This document shows positions 47,576-57,391 of a DNA stretch of 64,000 nt, piece by piece. This DNA comes from Diphasiastrum complanatum. Taxonomy: Eukaryota > Streptophyta > Lycopodiopsida > Lycopodiales > Lycopodiaceae. Below the pieces are notes generated by a model. That model made no database searches and had not been told where the DNA came from. It saw only the letters and a list, made by a program, of their open reading frames with translations. The stretch lies in the NCBI GenBank assembly GCA_029204225.1, contig CM055101.1, positions 45,566,180-45,630,179 on the forward strand. The letters run 5' to 3'. The translations under genes and the position numbers were made by a program. Position 1 is the stretch's first letter. Every line of letters starts with the position of its first letter.

Positions 47576-49150
47576 ATATTTTCCATTATCCTACCACTAG
47601 CACCCATCTACGGCCATATCAGGTGCCCATTTGATAGCCATTATTTCATCCATTTGCTATCCACTTTTCGCTATGTATACCTACTGTTTTCAGCGCCCAT
47701 CTATGCCTATCTTTGGTGCCTCTTTTTGGACATTTTTTCCAGCCATTACTCCTATTATATTGGTGACCATTTTTCAGCTATTTGGAGGCTTTTATGTTGG
47801 CAGTTTGAGCCCCTATCTATAGCTAGCACTATCGAGATTTCTCCATATGTTTGGAGGTATCTTTCCAGCATGGTTATATAGCATTTACAACAGTCCTTAC
47901 TTCTTTGCCTTATGTCATTATTCGCTATTATCTATCCAGATTTTGTATCTTCTTAGCTGCTCCATATTTACAACATTGTTACCTCCTTTTGGCTATCCTT
48001 ACTTGCTTATTTTATTGTATTCATCAAATTTTTCGTATGTCTTGTGATATCTCTTCTCTCTCCTATTTACAATTACTCCAGCAAGCTCTTATTAAGAGGG
48101 GAGTAGAGTCATACATCTGAGCGTGCTATTATTGACAATCTTTGTACACATGAAAGTATTTTCACACATACGAGTGTTGATGATGAGTATCTTTGTGAGC
48201 TTCCTTCCATATTGCTAGATTCACATATTTCGAGCAATACAAATGAGATTGAGCCATCTTGTGAGGGTGAGATAGTGATAGAATCACACATTGCGAGCGA
48301 TATACATGAGATTTATTCTATATCACACAGTGTGAGCGAGTTTCTTGAGTTACTTGAGATAGTCATTGAGTTACTTGAGTTGGTCATCGTCTTGCATAGT
48401 GCGTTCGAACCACAACTTGATGCCGATATTATAGATATTATAGTGCGTTCGAACCACAACTTGATGCCGATATTATAGATGCTACATGCCTTTCATGCTT
48501 TGATGCTATTGTCGATGTTGTTGTTGCTAATATTGAGTACTTTGGTGCTACCCCTGATCTTGAGTGCCATGCTACATATGTTGTAGCTTATGCTCCTTAT
48601 ATTGATATTGTTGTGTACTCTCTAGCTTATTTTGATGATATCCTTCTAGCTGGGTATACATGTATCCTTTAGTATCCTCATGTTTCTCTATGTGGCTTTG
48701 CTATAGTTGATGTTGATGTTGTACATTCTTGGGACTTTATGACTTAGAGGATGATGCAGATCATTTGTGTAGACACCAAGACCGAAGATATTGTCGACAA
48801 ACCTTGAGACCTTTTGTACCATGAGTGGGCCATTTGATGCACATTCAATTGTTCACACACATGTCAAAGACTACTGCATGCAGTGAGGACATCTTCTATT
48901 GCATCTCTTGCGTTATTTCTAGACATCACCGCTTTTAGAGATAGTAGATAGTCTAGAGTAAGTATTACTCTCCTTGTTATTTCATTTAGCTTTATAATGC
49001 CTTACATTGGTGTGCCACTATTATCTCATTAGTTTCATATTAGTTTTATTTCTGGTTTTTAGATTAGAGAGGTATTGAGCTCCGACAATAAGAGTGTACT
49101 TTTTTAATATTATGTGTCATTGGGGTACTCTAATAACATGAACAAATCTC
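47576..49150. other. Unassigned stretch with local repeats
   Basis: Pyrimidine-rich DNA (47600-48070) with CCATTTxxxxCTAT-like words is followed by a region rich in GAGTTACTTGAG and ATTATAGAT words. A frame at about 48212-48478 is acidic and Ile/Ser-rich (HISSNTNEIEPSCEGEI) but matches no family that I know. It separates LINE B from LINE C. Confidence 0.35.
48396..48484. repeat. 44-bp tandem duplication
   Basis: Two adjacent copies, offset by 44 bp, share AGTGCGTTCGAACCACAACT and the following TTGATGCCGATATTATAGAT. They are practically identical, so the duplication is recent. Confidence 0.85.
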
Positions 49151-49159
49151 ACTCCTATT

Positions 49160-50021
49160 TGGCTCTTCTTCAGGGCCTTCAAGAAAGACTTCATCCCATG
49201 AGCACCACCTCCACTACTCAGAGACCTACATATCCAGATTAAATGTGCCACGACACTCTACACTATTCCCATAGACTCCTCCCACTTTGATCACCCCTCT
49301 TCATTCTCGTTCTTCACTCCCGACATGGTGACTGTGGCCATTGAGAAGTTGAGAACCCATTTTATATGCGATATTGACAACTTGCAGGCCGAACTCTTGA
49401 TACACGATGTCGTCATCCTTTCACCTATTCTCGCCACCCTCCTCAATCAAGCTATTGTCTCTAGCTTGCAATGACCCCATGAAACTTAATAATTACTGCA
49501 CTGTCATGATTAGTCATATCATGATCTCTATGGCACCTTCCTACAAGAGGTAGTCAATGGTGAGGCTCAGATTGTTACATGCATTGGTCAGGCAAGCTTT
49601 AGGGCTCAATATCTCACCACAGATTGTGTGTTCACTCTCAAAAACTATTATTGAGGAGGCCAGATCTAGACATGAGAAAGTGTATTGTTGCTTTCTTGAT
49701 TTTTTAAAGTTTTTACTTTTCTTCTGTGACACATGCTTATCCAGAGATTGAGAGACCTTGGATTTTCTACGAACACAATAGTGGTAGTTGTGGCACTCTA
49801 CAGTCTATGAGTAGTTCGTAATCGATTAGGAGTACCATAGGGGTAAAGCATGGCTACTAAGTCCCCCCTACACTTTTTGGCTTATATATTGATTAGTTTG
49901 AGAGTGTCATCAATCGAGAAGGTGGCCAAGGATGCATACTATGTGATACACTATGTACACTATGTGATTTTGATGACAAGGTACTGATCTCTTCAACTAC
50001 CTCATGATTGTAGAGACTCTT
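49160..50021 (+). pseudogene. LINE copy C, RT part left of the gypsy insertion
   Basis: A decayed LINE RT is readable in pieces: VAIEKLRTHFICDIDNLQAE near 49330, LATLLNQAIVSSL near 49435, FTLKTIIEEARSRHEKVYCC near 49630, then the block before the palm (LSPTLFGLYIDQFESVINRE, frames mixed) and a decayed xDDK motif near 49970. It breaks at CTCTT, the target site of the young gypsy, and continues at 56073. Confidence 0.7.
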
Positions 50022-50379
50022 TGTTACGAGCTTGTAACCAGTGTCGAACCCTAGAGAACACAGATAGGTCAGATACCACAGTCAGGGTCGTGTCCAGCGT
50101 ACATGACCAACAGGGCAAGACAGTGTGAGTAGTGTGCCCCAGCACGGTCCATAGCCATGGCGGGCCTAACACAGCCTAGGGACCCTGTCAGCAGGATAGG
50201 GCCCCCAGTTGGGTCCCGACGTGCAGTCGGCCACGTCAGTGCCACGTGGCCGACACTTGGCAGTAGCATGCTACCAGTCCTCACACTGGGCTAGGAGGGG
50301 CTTACTCTATATCAGGGAGTAGGCAAGGTTGGGTGGATCAGTTAGTGTTTGCCCTACTGTGGTGTTAGGATCTATTACA
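50022..50379 (+). repeat. 5' LTR of the young gypsy
   Basis: It runs TGTTACGAGC...TCTATTACA. It differs from the 3' LTR by T for C near offsets 12 and 23. A CACGTGGCC word and a CTCTATATCAGGG TATA-like box (about 50303) may drive transcription. Confidence 0.97.
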
Positions 50380-50380
50380 C

Positions 50381-50394
50381 TGGTATCAGAGCCA
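50381..50394 (+). other. Primer binding site (initiator tRNA-Met)
   Basis: TGGTATCAGAGCC starts one base after the LTR end and is complementary to the 3' end of plant initiator tRNA-Met, the usual primer of this group. Confidence 0.93.
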
Positions 50395-51090
50395 TCTCCA
50401 TCCTAGGGAGTTCAGGACAGCAGTAGAGAAAGCTATCAGAAGATAGGAAAGATTTCTCAGATTCTCAGGAAAGAATTGAGGAGGAAAATCGCTGTAGGAA
50501 CAGCTTTCAAATCCTTGAAATTTGCTGGGAATTTACAGTTGTTTGAGGCACAATCCCTTGTAGAAGCTCAGCGCTGAAAAATCAGGGATTTACCCTTGAT
50601 TTTTATGTATCAGTTGTGGATTTTTGAGCACATTTTATATAGAAAACGTGGAGCAGGTCCAGCGCTGCCAAATTGGGTGGAAACTTCGAATTTGGAGTGA
50701 AATTTTCTGGAATTTGGAGCGGATCTGAGACAGAATCGTGGGTGCAGGTCCAGCGCTGAAGGTCTTTGGCAGGAACCACAAGTTTGCAACTGTTTTGGGT
50801 CCTAAAACGGGAATTTTGGAGCAAAAAGTATACACCTCAGACAGCGAGGGAAGGGGCCAAGACGATCAGAAGTTTGTTTCTTTTTCTTGGTACCTTGATC
50901 TCTGATTTTTCCGGACAGCAGATCTGAAAGCAGTGGAGGAAGAGCTGAAAAGGCTTTTCTTGATTCTTTCTTTGGAAGTACAGTCCTCAGAAACAGCTAA
51001 GTCATCTTTCCTTTCCCTTGTACAGTTGTAAATTAGTCTTTTAGACTTTTTTCCTTCAGAAGTTAAGGTAGCTCTCTTTCAGTTCCGAAG
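50395..51090 (+). other. Untranslated leader of the young gypsy
   Basis: About 700 bp without a long frame. The word GCAGGTCCAGCGCTG occurs twice (about 50652 and 50743), with a related CTCAGCGCTG at about 50567. These regularly placed words could be packaging or regulatory signals, though this is inference. Confidence 0.55.
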
Positions 51091-53061
51091 ATGACCACTC
51101 CTCAGGGACCTGATCAACCCCCGGAGAGAGGCTTCGACGAACTTGAAACAGAAGCCTTGGCTTATAGAAAAGGGAAGGAACCCATGGAAGTAGAAGAACA
51201 GGAACAGTTCGCCGAAGAACTCGATGAACTGGTTACCAAGGAGCAGTTCCTCCAATTGGTAACAGAGGTGGATGAACTGAAGCTGGCATTAGCCAATTTC
51301 AAGTCCAGTGTGGACGACTCGTTCGCTGAACTCAAAAACTTGATTTTGAGCTCCGCGAAAGGAAGCCTTCCCTCCACTTCTCAGTTATCCCCTTCTCCAC
51401 TTCCATCAGTTTCGGGTGAGACTTTACGGTCTCACCCCAGTGTTTTTAAAGATTTAAAGCCTCCTACTTTTAATGGGGAAGAGAAGGATAGAAATGCAGA
51501 TATTCTACAAACCTTCCTCAGCAAATGGAAGAACATTCATGCTCTTAAACAGACCCCTGACCATTTGCAAGCAATTGAGGCCAGTCTTTCTTTAGGGCCT
51601 ATGGCCTATAAGTGGTGGTTAAATCTCCAGGAGACTGGGCAGACTCCCCGGTCATGGAAAGCTTTTGAAGAAGCTTTCCTAAGAGAATTTCTACCAGAGA
51701 ATGAACTTGATAGAGCCTGGGAAGCCTGGGAAAGAACAGTAATGGACAAGTCCCTCATCCAATATATCTCGCAGTATCGAGAGGCAATTTTAAAGATTAA
51801 AAATATGGATGACTATCAAAAAATCAGGGGATTTGTCCGTGGCCTCAAAGATGAATATAAAGTAGAGGTCCAGAGAAACTCGCCTACTACCCTTGAGCAA
51901 GCTCTCAGATATGCTCAAATCTATGATGATTCAGTGGGTAGGAAGAGAGCGAGACAGCAACCACTTTCTGAGCAGCTTCCTCAGAAAGACTTTCAATTTA
52001 AAAAGAAATTTTTAAAAAGAAAGAAAGAAGATAAATTTAAAGGTGAAGCTCCTCAGAAACGCCCTTCACACATACAGCCCTTAAAACCAGATGATTTTGA
52101 GAAAGCCAAACAAGAACGTTTGTGCTTTGTGTGTATGGGCAAGGGACACACAGTCAGACAGTGTCCCAAGGGGCCTTTCACTAAAAAAGATAAAAAACAA
52201 GTTCATCTTGTTCAGACTGTATGTTTCCCCAGTGACTCGGCAGCTTCCGAGATCAAAGTGTATCATGAAGATCATGAACACTGTTGCCAGCTGACCTCTG
52301 CAATGCTAGCGAGACCCTTCAGCTTTGGGCCGCATGACCTAGTACGTATGCATGGGAAAGTTGGTAACCAGTCAGTAAGAGTCATGGTTGATGATGGGGC
52401 AACCCATAATTTCATCAACCACACCCTGGTTAAAAAGCTTAAACTACCAGAAGTACCTAGTCAGCATAGGTACATAGTTTCATTAGCTAAGGGTGAAGAT
52501 AAAAAAATATGGGAAACTATGGTAAGTAAGTTAAATCTTGGTATTCAGGGGTACCAAGATCAAATAAACTTTCAGATAATGCACCTGGATCGAACAGACA
52601 TTGTTCTCGGGAGAGATTGGCTCTACAGTTTAGGACCTTCCCTCCACAGAAACTATCAGGAGAACACCCTCAGCTTTCAGTATAAAGGCCGAGAGATCCA
52701 GTTGCATGGGGAGCATGATGTTCCCAACAGCCCTATGGTCTGCAGTTCAGAGCTCTGTCAGCTAATCGGAGACGAAGACCATCAGGTATTCTTATGTGAC
52801 TTTCAGTTTATTCCTGAAGTTTCTATTTCCAGTTCTATTCAGCAGAAAATCAGTAAATTAGAAACTTTATTGTCTAAATTTAAAGATGTTTTTCCTGAAG
52901 ATTTGCCACATGGTTTACCACCTAGCAGAGAGGTAGATCATGTAATAAACCTAGTACCAGGTACAGCACCTGTTTCTAAACCTCCGTATCGGGTCAGCCG
53001 AACAGAGGATGAAGAAATAACTAGGCAGTTAACAGACTATCTTGGGAAAGGCCAAATTTAG
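51091..53061 (+). CDS. gag-protease polyprotein of the young gypsy
   Basis: A 656-codon frame starts MTTPQGPDQPPERGFDEL. The N-terminal acidic helices (about 30-90) precede the Retrotrans_gag core (about 120-290: LQTFLSKWKNIHALKQ, MAYKWWLNLQETGQTPRSW). A basic stretch follows, then the CCHC knuckle CFVCMGKGHTVRQC near residue 346. The aspartic protease has VMVDDGATHNFIN near residue 432 (DDGA instead of DSGA or DTGA) and DIVLGRDWL near 505. The frame ends in TAG at 53059, just before the RT start, in the same frame as pol. This may be a mutation or a read-through point. Coding is otherwise uninterrupted. Confidence 0.93.
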   Translation: MTTPQGPDQPPERGFDELETEALAYRKGKEPMEVEEQEQFAEELDELVTKEQFLQLVTEVDELKLALANFKSSVDDSFAELKNLILSSAKGSLPSTSQLSPSPLPSVSGETLRSHPSVFKDLKPPTFNGEEKDRNADILQTFLSKWKNIHALKQTPDHLQAIEASLSLGPMAYKWWLNLQETGQTPRSWKAFEEAFLREFLPENELDRAWEAWERTVMDKSLIQYISQYREAILKIKNMDDYQKIRGFVRGLKDEYKVEVQRNSPTTLEQALRYAQIYDDSVGRKRARQQPLSEQLPQKDFQFKKKFLKRKKEDKFKGEAPQKRPSHIQPLKPDDFEKAKQERLCFVCMGKGHTVRQCPKGPFTKKDKKQVHLVQTVCFPSDSAASEIKVYHEDHEHCCQLTSAMLARPFSFGPHDLVRMHGKVGNQSVRVMVDDGATHNFINHTLVKKLKLPEVPSQHRYIVSLAKGEDKKIWETMVSKLNLGIQGYQDQINFQIMHLDRTDIVLGRDWLYSLGPSLHRNYQENTLSFQYKGREIQLHGEHDVPNSPMVCSSELCQLIGDEDHQVFLCDFQFIPEVSISSSIQQKISKLETLLSKFKDVFPEDLPHGLPPSREVDHVINLVPGTAPVSKPPYRVSRTEDEEITRQLTDYLGKGQI

Positions 53062-55698
53062 ACCAGTAGTTCACCATGGGCCTCACCAGTCCTATTGGTG
53101 AAAAAGAAAGAGGGGTCTATGCGTCTTTGCGTAGATTACAGAGCCCTCAATAAAGTCACAATTAAGAATAAATACCCTATGCCTCGGGCAGACGAGTTGT
53201 TTGATCAACTCGACGGGGCTAAGTTTTTCAGTAAAATAGACCTTAGATCGGGATATCATCAAGTCCGTATAAAATCGGAAGATGTCTCGAAAACAGCTTT
53301 AAAACACCTCAGAAAGGTGTTTCGACTGCTCAGAAAGCATAAGCTTTATGCTAAACAATCCAAGTGTGAATTCTTCGTTGAAGAAGTAGCATATTTGGGT
53401 CACATTATCTCTTCAGATGGGATTAAGATGGACCCAAATAAGGTTAAAGCCATACTCAGTTGGCTGAGACCTCAGAATATTTTGGAACTTCAAATCTTTC
53501 TTGGTCTGGCGGGATATTACAGACGATTTGTCAAGGAATATGCTCAGATAGCAGTCCGTATGACAAATCTTCTTAAGGGGAAGGGAAAGGAGTTCATTTG
53601 GGAGTCTGCACAACAGGAGAGCTTTGATGCTCTCAAAACAGCCTTAGCTACAGCACCAGTCTTAAAAGTCGTCGACCCCAATCAGCCATTTGTGGTCGAA
53701 ACAGATGCTAGCGACTTTGCAGTAGGCGCTGTGCTAACTCAGGGTGGACGACCAGTTGCGTTCGAGAGTAAAAAACTCGAGCCAGCTCAGACTAGGTACA
53801 GTGCCTATGAAAAGGAACTCTTTTCTATAGTCCATGCCCTTAAGACTTGGAGGCATTATTTGTATGGTGCCAACTTTGAGGTCCTGACAGACCATGAGAG
53901 TCTCAGATACCTTTGCAATCAACCTGAGCTTAGAGGTCGGAAAGCTCGTTGGGCAGAGTTGATGCAAGAGTTTGACATGTCTATCAGATATAGGCGTGGA
54001 AAATTCAATACAGTAGCAGATGCCCTTAGCAGAATGCCTATGATAAACGAGCTGAGTTTTACTCAGATTCGTAATGAGTTACTCGAGTCCTTGAGAGGGA
54101 AATGCCAGCATGATGCATTCTTCTCTATTATCTGGAACTCAGTCCAGAACAGACAGTTACAGACTCCAGAACCAGTTCCCGGGGCTGGTGCCAGTTCATC
54201 CAAGAATACGGCAGCTTCCGTTGAGGATGATGATGAGTCCGAGTATACGTCGTCAGATGACGTTGAGGATTCTGAGCCTGTATTACCCAAGCAAACCCCA
54301 GTGGTTGAGGGTCAGTTGACTCAAGGATTCAAATGGAAACAGTATTCCATTCAGGATGAGTACTTGCTCTATAGAGATAGAGTATGTGTCCCCAATTCAG
54401 AGGATTATAGGCAGCAGGTCCTATATGAATGTCATGACAATCCTAGCGCGGGACACCCAGGCATACAGAAGACCTATGAGCTTCTTCGTAGGCAATTTTT
54501 CTGGCCCAGTATGAAAAAGGACGTCCACCAGTATGTAACCAGTTGCCAGAAATGTCAAGTAAATAAAGCAGAGCGTTTAAAGGCAGGAGGGTTGTTGCAT
54601 CCCTTAGAAATACCAGCTGGTAAATGGGAGAGTATCTCCATGGATTTTATAGTAGGCCTGCCTAAAACCCAAAAGGGTAATGACGCTATATGGGTCACAG
54701 TTGACCGTCTGACCAAAATGGCTCATTTTATTCCGACCAAAACAACCGTTAGAGCTCCAGAGTTAGCGAGGTTGTTTGTAGACGGGCTATTTAAATTGTA
54801 CGGTCTACCTTCCGGCATAGTCAGCGACCGGGACAGTAAGTTTACTGGAAATTTTTGGAAGGCAGTATTCCATCATCTCCATACTAAACTTAATATGAGT
54901 ACCACTGACCATCCACAGACGGACGGTCAAACAGAAAGGGTAAATCAAGTGCTGGAGGATATGCTTCGTGCATACGTCAGCAAGAGGCAGACTAATTGGG
55001 AGGAGTATCTCTCAATATTAGAGTTTGCTTACAACAGTACCAAACATTCAGCTACGGGATACAGCCCATTTATGCTGATGTACGGTTTTCAGCCACGCTC
55101 ACCCACAGCTGTAGGGTTTAAACAAGAAAAAGTTGAAGCAGCCAGAAACTTTTTAGAAGACCTAAACCAGATGATAGAACATGCTAAGCGTAGCATTAGA
55201 CAATCCCAGGATCGAGCCAGGCATTATGCAGATCCACACAGACGGGATGTGCAGTTCTCCACTGGTGAGAAAGTCTACTTGAGAGTCCCAGTTGACTCTA
55301 AAACCCTCAAATCAGGAGTGTGTGCTAAGTTGTCTCCAAGGTATTGTGGTCCCTTTACCATCAGTAGGAGACTAGGCGAGGTCACCTATGAACTAGAACT
55401 CCCACACAGCAGTAAGGTTTTTCCAGTTTTTCATGTAAGTCAGTTACGAAAAGCCTTAACCAGATTAGATAATCTGGTAGGGGACAGTGTTCTAGTTCTC
55501 CCATTGGATCCTCAACAACCTCCACATGAACCAGAGGAAATTCTTGATAGTAGAGAGATGCAGACTCGTCATACTCTATACCGAGAATATCTGGTTAAGT
55601 GGAATGATCAGCCTGTTGAGAATGCCACTTGGGAAAGAGGCAGCGTCCTTCGCAAGATTTTTCCAGACTTTGTCTTAGAGGACCAAGACGGTTCTTAA
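53062..55698 (+). CDS. pol of the young gypsy, RT active site deleted
   Basis: After the TAG the frame runs open to TAA at 55698; the first ATG is at 53095, but it reads as a continuation of gag-pro. RT shows [20 protein letters not shown] and [15 protein letters not shown], then passes from EDVSKTA (about 53300) straight into LKHLRKVF. The block that should hold the MPFGL and xxDD motifs (about 70 residues) is missing in frame. RNase H ([19 protein letters not shown]-type [15 protein letters not shown]) is intact. Integrase (H2C2 at about 54430-54560; [37 protein letters not shown]) and a C-terminal chromodomain ([16 protein letters not shown]) are intact. Confidence 0.93.
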   Translation, partial: TSSSPWASPVLLVKKKEGSMRLCVDYRALNKVTIKNKYPMPRADELFDQLDGAKFFSKIDLRSGYHQVRIKSEDVSKTALKHLRKVFRLLRKHKLYAKQSKCEFFVEEVAYLGHIISSDGIKMDPNKVKAILSWLRPQNILELQIFLGLAGYYRRFVKEYAQIAVRMTNLLKGKGKEFIWESAQQESFDALKTALATAPVLKVVDPNQPFVVETDASDFAVGAVLTQGGRPVAFESKKLEPAQTRYSAYEKELFSIVHALKTWRHYLYGANFEVLTDHESLRYLCNQPELRGRKARWAELMQEFDMSIRYRRGKFNTVADALSRMPMINELSFTQIRNELLESLRGKCQHDAFFSIIWNSVQNRQLQTPEPVPGAGASSSKNTAASVEDDDESEYTSSDDVEDSEPVLPKQTPVVEGQLTQGFKWKQYSIQDEYLLYRDRVCVPNSEDYRQQVLYECHDNPSAGHPGIQKTYELLRRQFFWPSMKKDVHQYVTSCQKCQVNKAERLKAGGLLHPLEIPAGKWESISMDFIVGLPKTQKGNDAIWVTVDRLTKMAHFIPTKTTVRAPELARLFVDGLFKLYGLPSGIVSDRDSKFTGNFWKAVFHHLHTKLNMSTTDHPQTDGQTERVNQVLEDMLRAYVSKRQTNWEEYLSILEFAYNSTKHSATGYSPFMLMYGFQPRSPTAVGFKQEKVEAARNFLEDLNQMIEHAKRSIRQSQDRARHYADPHRRDVQFSTGEKVYLRVPVDSKTLKSGVCAKLSPRYCGPFTISRRLGEVTYELELPHSSKVFPVFHVSQLRKALTRLDNLVGDSVLVLPLDPQQPPHEPEEILDSREMQTRHTLYREYLVKWNDQPVENATWERGSVLRKIFPDFVLEDQDGS

Positions 55699-55709
55699 GG
55701 GGGAGGGAG
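55695..55709 (+). other. Polypurine tract
   Basis: AAGGGGGAGGGAG lies directly before the TG of the 3' LTR and would prime plus-strand synthesis. Confidence 0.9.
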
Positions 55710-56067
55710 TGTTACGAGCTCGTAACCAGTGCCGAACCCTAGAGAACACAGATAGGTCAGATACCACAGTCAGGGTCGTGTCCAGCGTACATGACCAACA
55801 GGGCAAGACAGTGTGAGTAGTGTGCCCCAGCACGGTCCATAGCCATGGCGGGCCTAACACAGCCTAGGGACCCTGTCAGCAGGATAGGGCCCCCAGTTGG
55901 GTCCCGACGTGCAGTCGGCCACGTCAGTGCCACGTGGCCGACACTTGGCAGTAGCATGCTACCAGTCCTCACACTGGGCTAGGAGGGGCTTACTCTATAT
56001 CAGGGAGTAGGCAAGGTTGGGTGGATCAGTTAGTGTTTGCCCTACTGTGGTGTTAGGATCTATTACA
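55710..56067 (+). repeat. 3' LTR of the young gypsy
   Basis: 358 bp, identical in length to the 5' LTR and the solo LTR at 19878. It is followed by the CTCTT target copy. Confidence 0.97.
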
Positions 56068-56072
56068 CTCTT

Positions 56073-56332
56073 GGATAGACTCCACCTTTTTGGAACCAGA
56101 TGATGTTTGGCGATTAACACCAAGAAGACTCAAGCTATGATCTTCAACACCTCCAAGGCCTATATGCAACGGCAAGTGTTTACTCTAGGTGGTTAGCCAT
56201 TGCAGGTGGCATCCTTTTATACAATATTTGGGGGTGCTCTTCACTATTGCTATCTTCAGTATGAGACATGCGGCTTCAACTTGGATGACGAAGGGCAAGG
56301 TAGCACTGGTTAGTCTTGAGCAATGGACACAG
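56073..56332 (+). pseudogene. LINE copy C, RT part right of the gypsy insertion
   Basis: The LINE frame resumes with LAINTKKTQAMIFNTSKA, then QVFTLGG and KGKVALVSLEQ, the blocks that follow the palm in LINE RT. It stops where the LTR begins at about 56333. Confidence 0.72.
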
Positions 56333-56722
56333 TTATGGACTCGATCCATTTACAATACTTTACTTTATGCATAGGCAGGCCATGGGTCCCTTTTTATTCA
56401 TTACTGACACTTAGACTTTATGGTTGGCCTTGGGCCTTATTATTCATTATTTGGACATTTGGACATATTATTGGAGAGTGGGGGCCTTCTTGGAGGGCAC
56501 ACTATTATCCCTCCCAGTTGGGCCCTTGCCACTGGAAGCTTCCTTTTTAGGGCTTCCTTTAGGCTATAAGTAGGAAATCTGTGTCATTTGTGATTCAGCT
56601 ATGATATTAATCTCTCTCCTCTTTAGTCTCTTTAAGCTCTCTTTCTTGCTTTCTAGACTAATTCCTGCTTATGTCCTGCTTTCATAGATCAGATATAGCA
56701 TAATTGTGGTCTTGTTCGTAAC
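56333..56722 (+). repeat. LTR of the intron-4 gypsy family
   Basis: It aligns with 24026-24423 (TATGGTTGGCCTTGGGCC, CTCCCAGTTG, CTATAAGTAG, TTCTTGCTTTCTAG, GTTCGTAAC). A PBS-like TGGTATTAGAGC follows at 56724-56735, so this is a 5' LTR. About 220 bp of leader remain before the TA tract and hAT element. Confidence 0.78.
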
Positions 56723-56723
56723 T

Positions 56724-56735
56724 TGGTATTAGAGC
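56724..56735 (+). other. Primer binding site (variant)
   Basis: TGGTATTAGAGC differs from the initiator-Met site by one base and sits right after the LTR. Confidence 0.75.
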
Positions 56736-56955
56736 ACTTTCCTGATTGCTGAATTTCAGATCTGATTTTTCGATTGGGCGCCGATTTTCCTTGCTGATTT
56801 TTTTTCTCCATTTTTTGAGGGCTTTTATCTCTTTGCTTCAGCAACATTCAGCACAGTTTGGAGGAGGACCAGCTCCCATCAGAGCATTTTTCTTGGCGGA
56901 ACTTTAGCGGACAGTTAGCGGAAGTACTTCCACTAAATTTGGCGGACAGAAAAAA

Positions 56956-56959
<4 letters not shown>

Positions 56960-57005
<46 letters not shown>
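56960..57005. repeat. (TA)n microsatellite, insertion target of hAT copy A
   Basis: About 46 bp of TA repeats end exactly at CATAG, the left terminus of copy A. An 8-bp duplication ATATATAT fits on both sides of the element. Confidence 0.9.
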
Positions 57006-57007
<2 letters not shown>

Positions 57008-57095
57008 TAGGTCCCGCGGTACTGGGTACCGCGGATCCCGGTACCGCGGGACCGTACTGGTACCGCGGTACCATGATGGTACCGCGGTACCATAA
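57006..57095. repeat. Left terminal region of hAT copy A
   Basis: The CATAG terminus is followed by six GGTACC sites, mostly in GGTACCGCGG(TACC) palindromes. Such clustered subterminal motifs are typical transposase-binding arrays in hAT elements; that role is inferred here. Confidence 0.8.
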
Positions 57096-57391
57096 TATAT
57101 TAATATAATTAATATTTAATATTTTTTGAAATTTTTTTAAACCTAATCTACCCGCCCCCCTCGCTTCTTCTCTCCCAATTTTTTTCCAGCCATCGTTGCC
57201 CTGCCTTCGCTACTGGTTTTGCTGCCCTGTCTTCCTTGCCTTGCGTCTGATTTGCGTCGCCCTTCGCCCACAGACCGCCCTGCCTTGCATCTGATTTGCA
57301 AGAACCTGCCTTCGCCCATTTTCAGCGTCTCTCACATAGTGTACCCTGCTGTTTTTTTTCCAGCGTTTTGTCCTTAGTTTTCTCCATCGCA

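Larger units (their letters stand above)
50022..56067 (+). mobile_element. Young Ty3-gypsy chromovirus with both LTRs
   Basis: The two LTRs (50022-50379 and 55710-56067) are both 358 bp and differ at only two positions (about 0.6%). The element is flanked by CTCTT (50017-50021 and 56068-56072). PBS, gag-protease, pol and polypurine tract are all in place. It cannot be autonomous as read: the RT catalytic block is missing and a TAG separates protease from RT. Total length is about 6.05 kb. Confidence 0.97.

Noticed and set aside
48396-48484. Possible CRISPR-like direct repeats
   Set aside because: Only two adjacent copies without spacers in plant nuclear DNA; a simple tandem duplication.
50022-50379. 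71-codon minus-strand frame present in all three 358-bp LTRs
   Set aside because: Identical because the LTRs are recent copies; no start context or family support as a protein.
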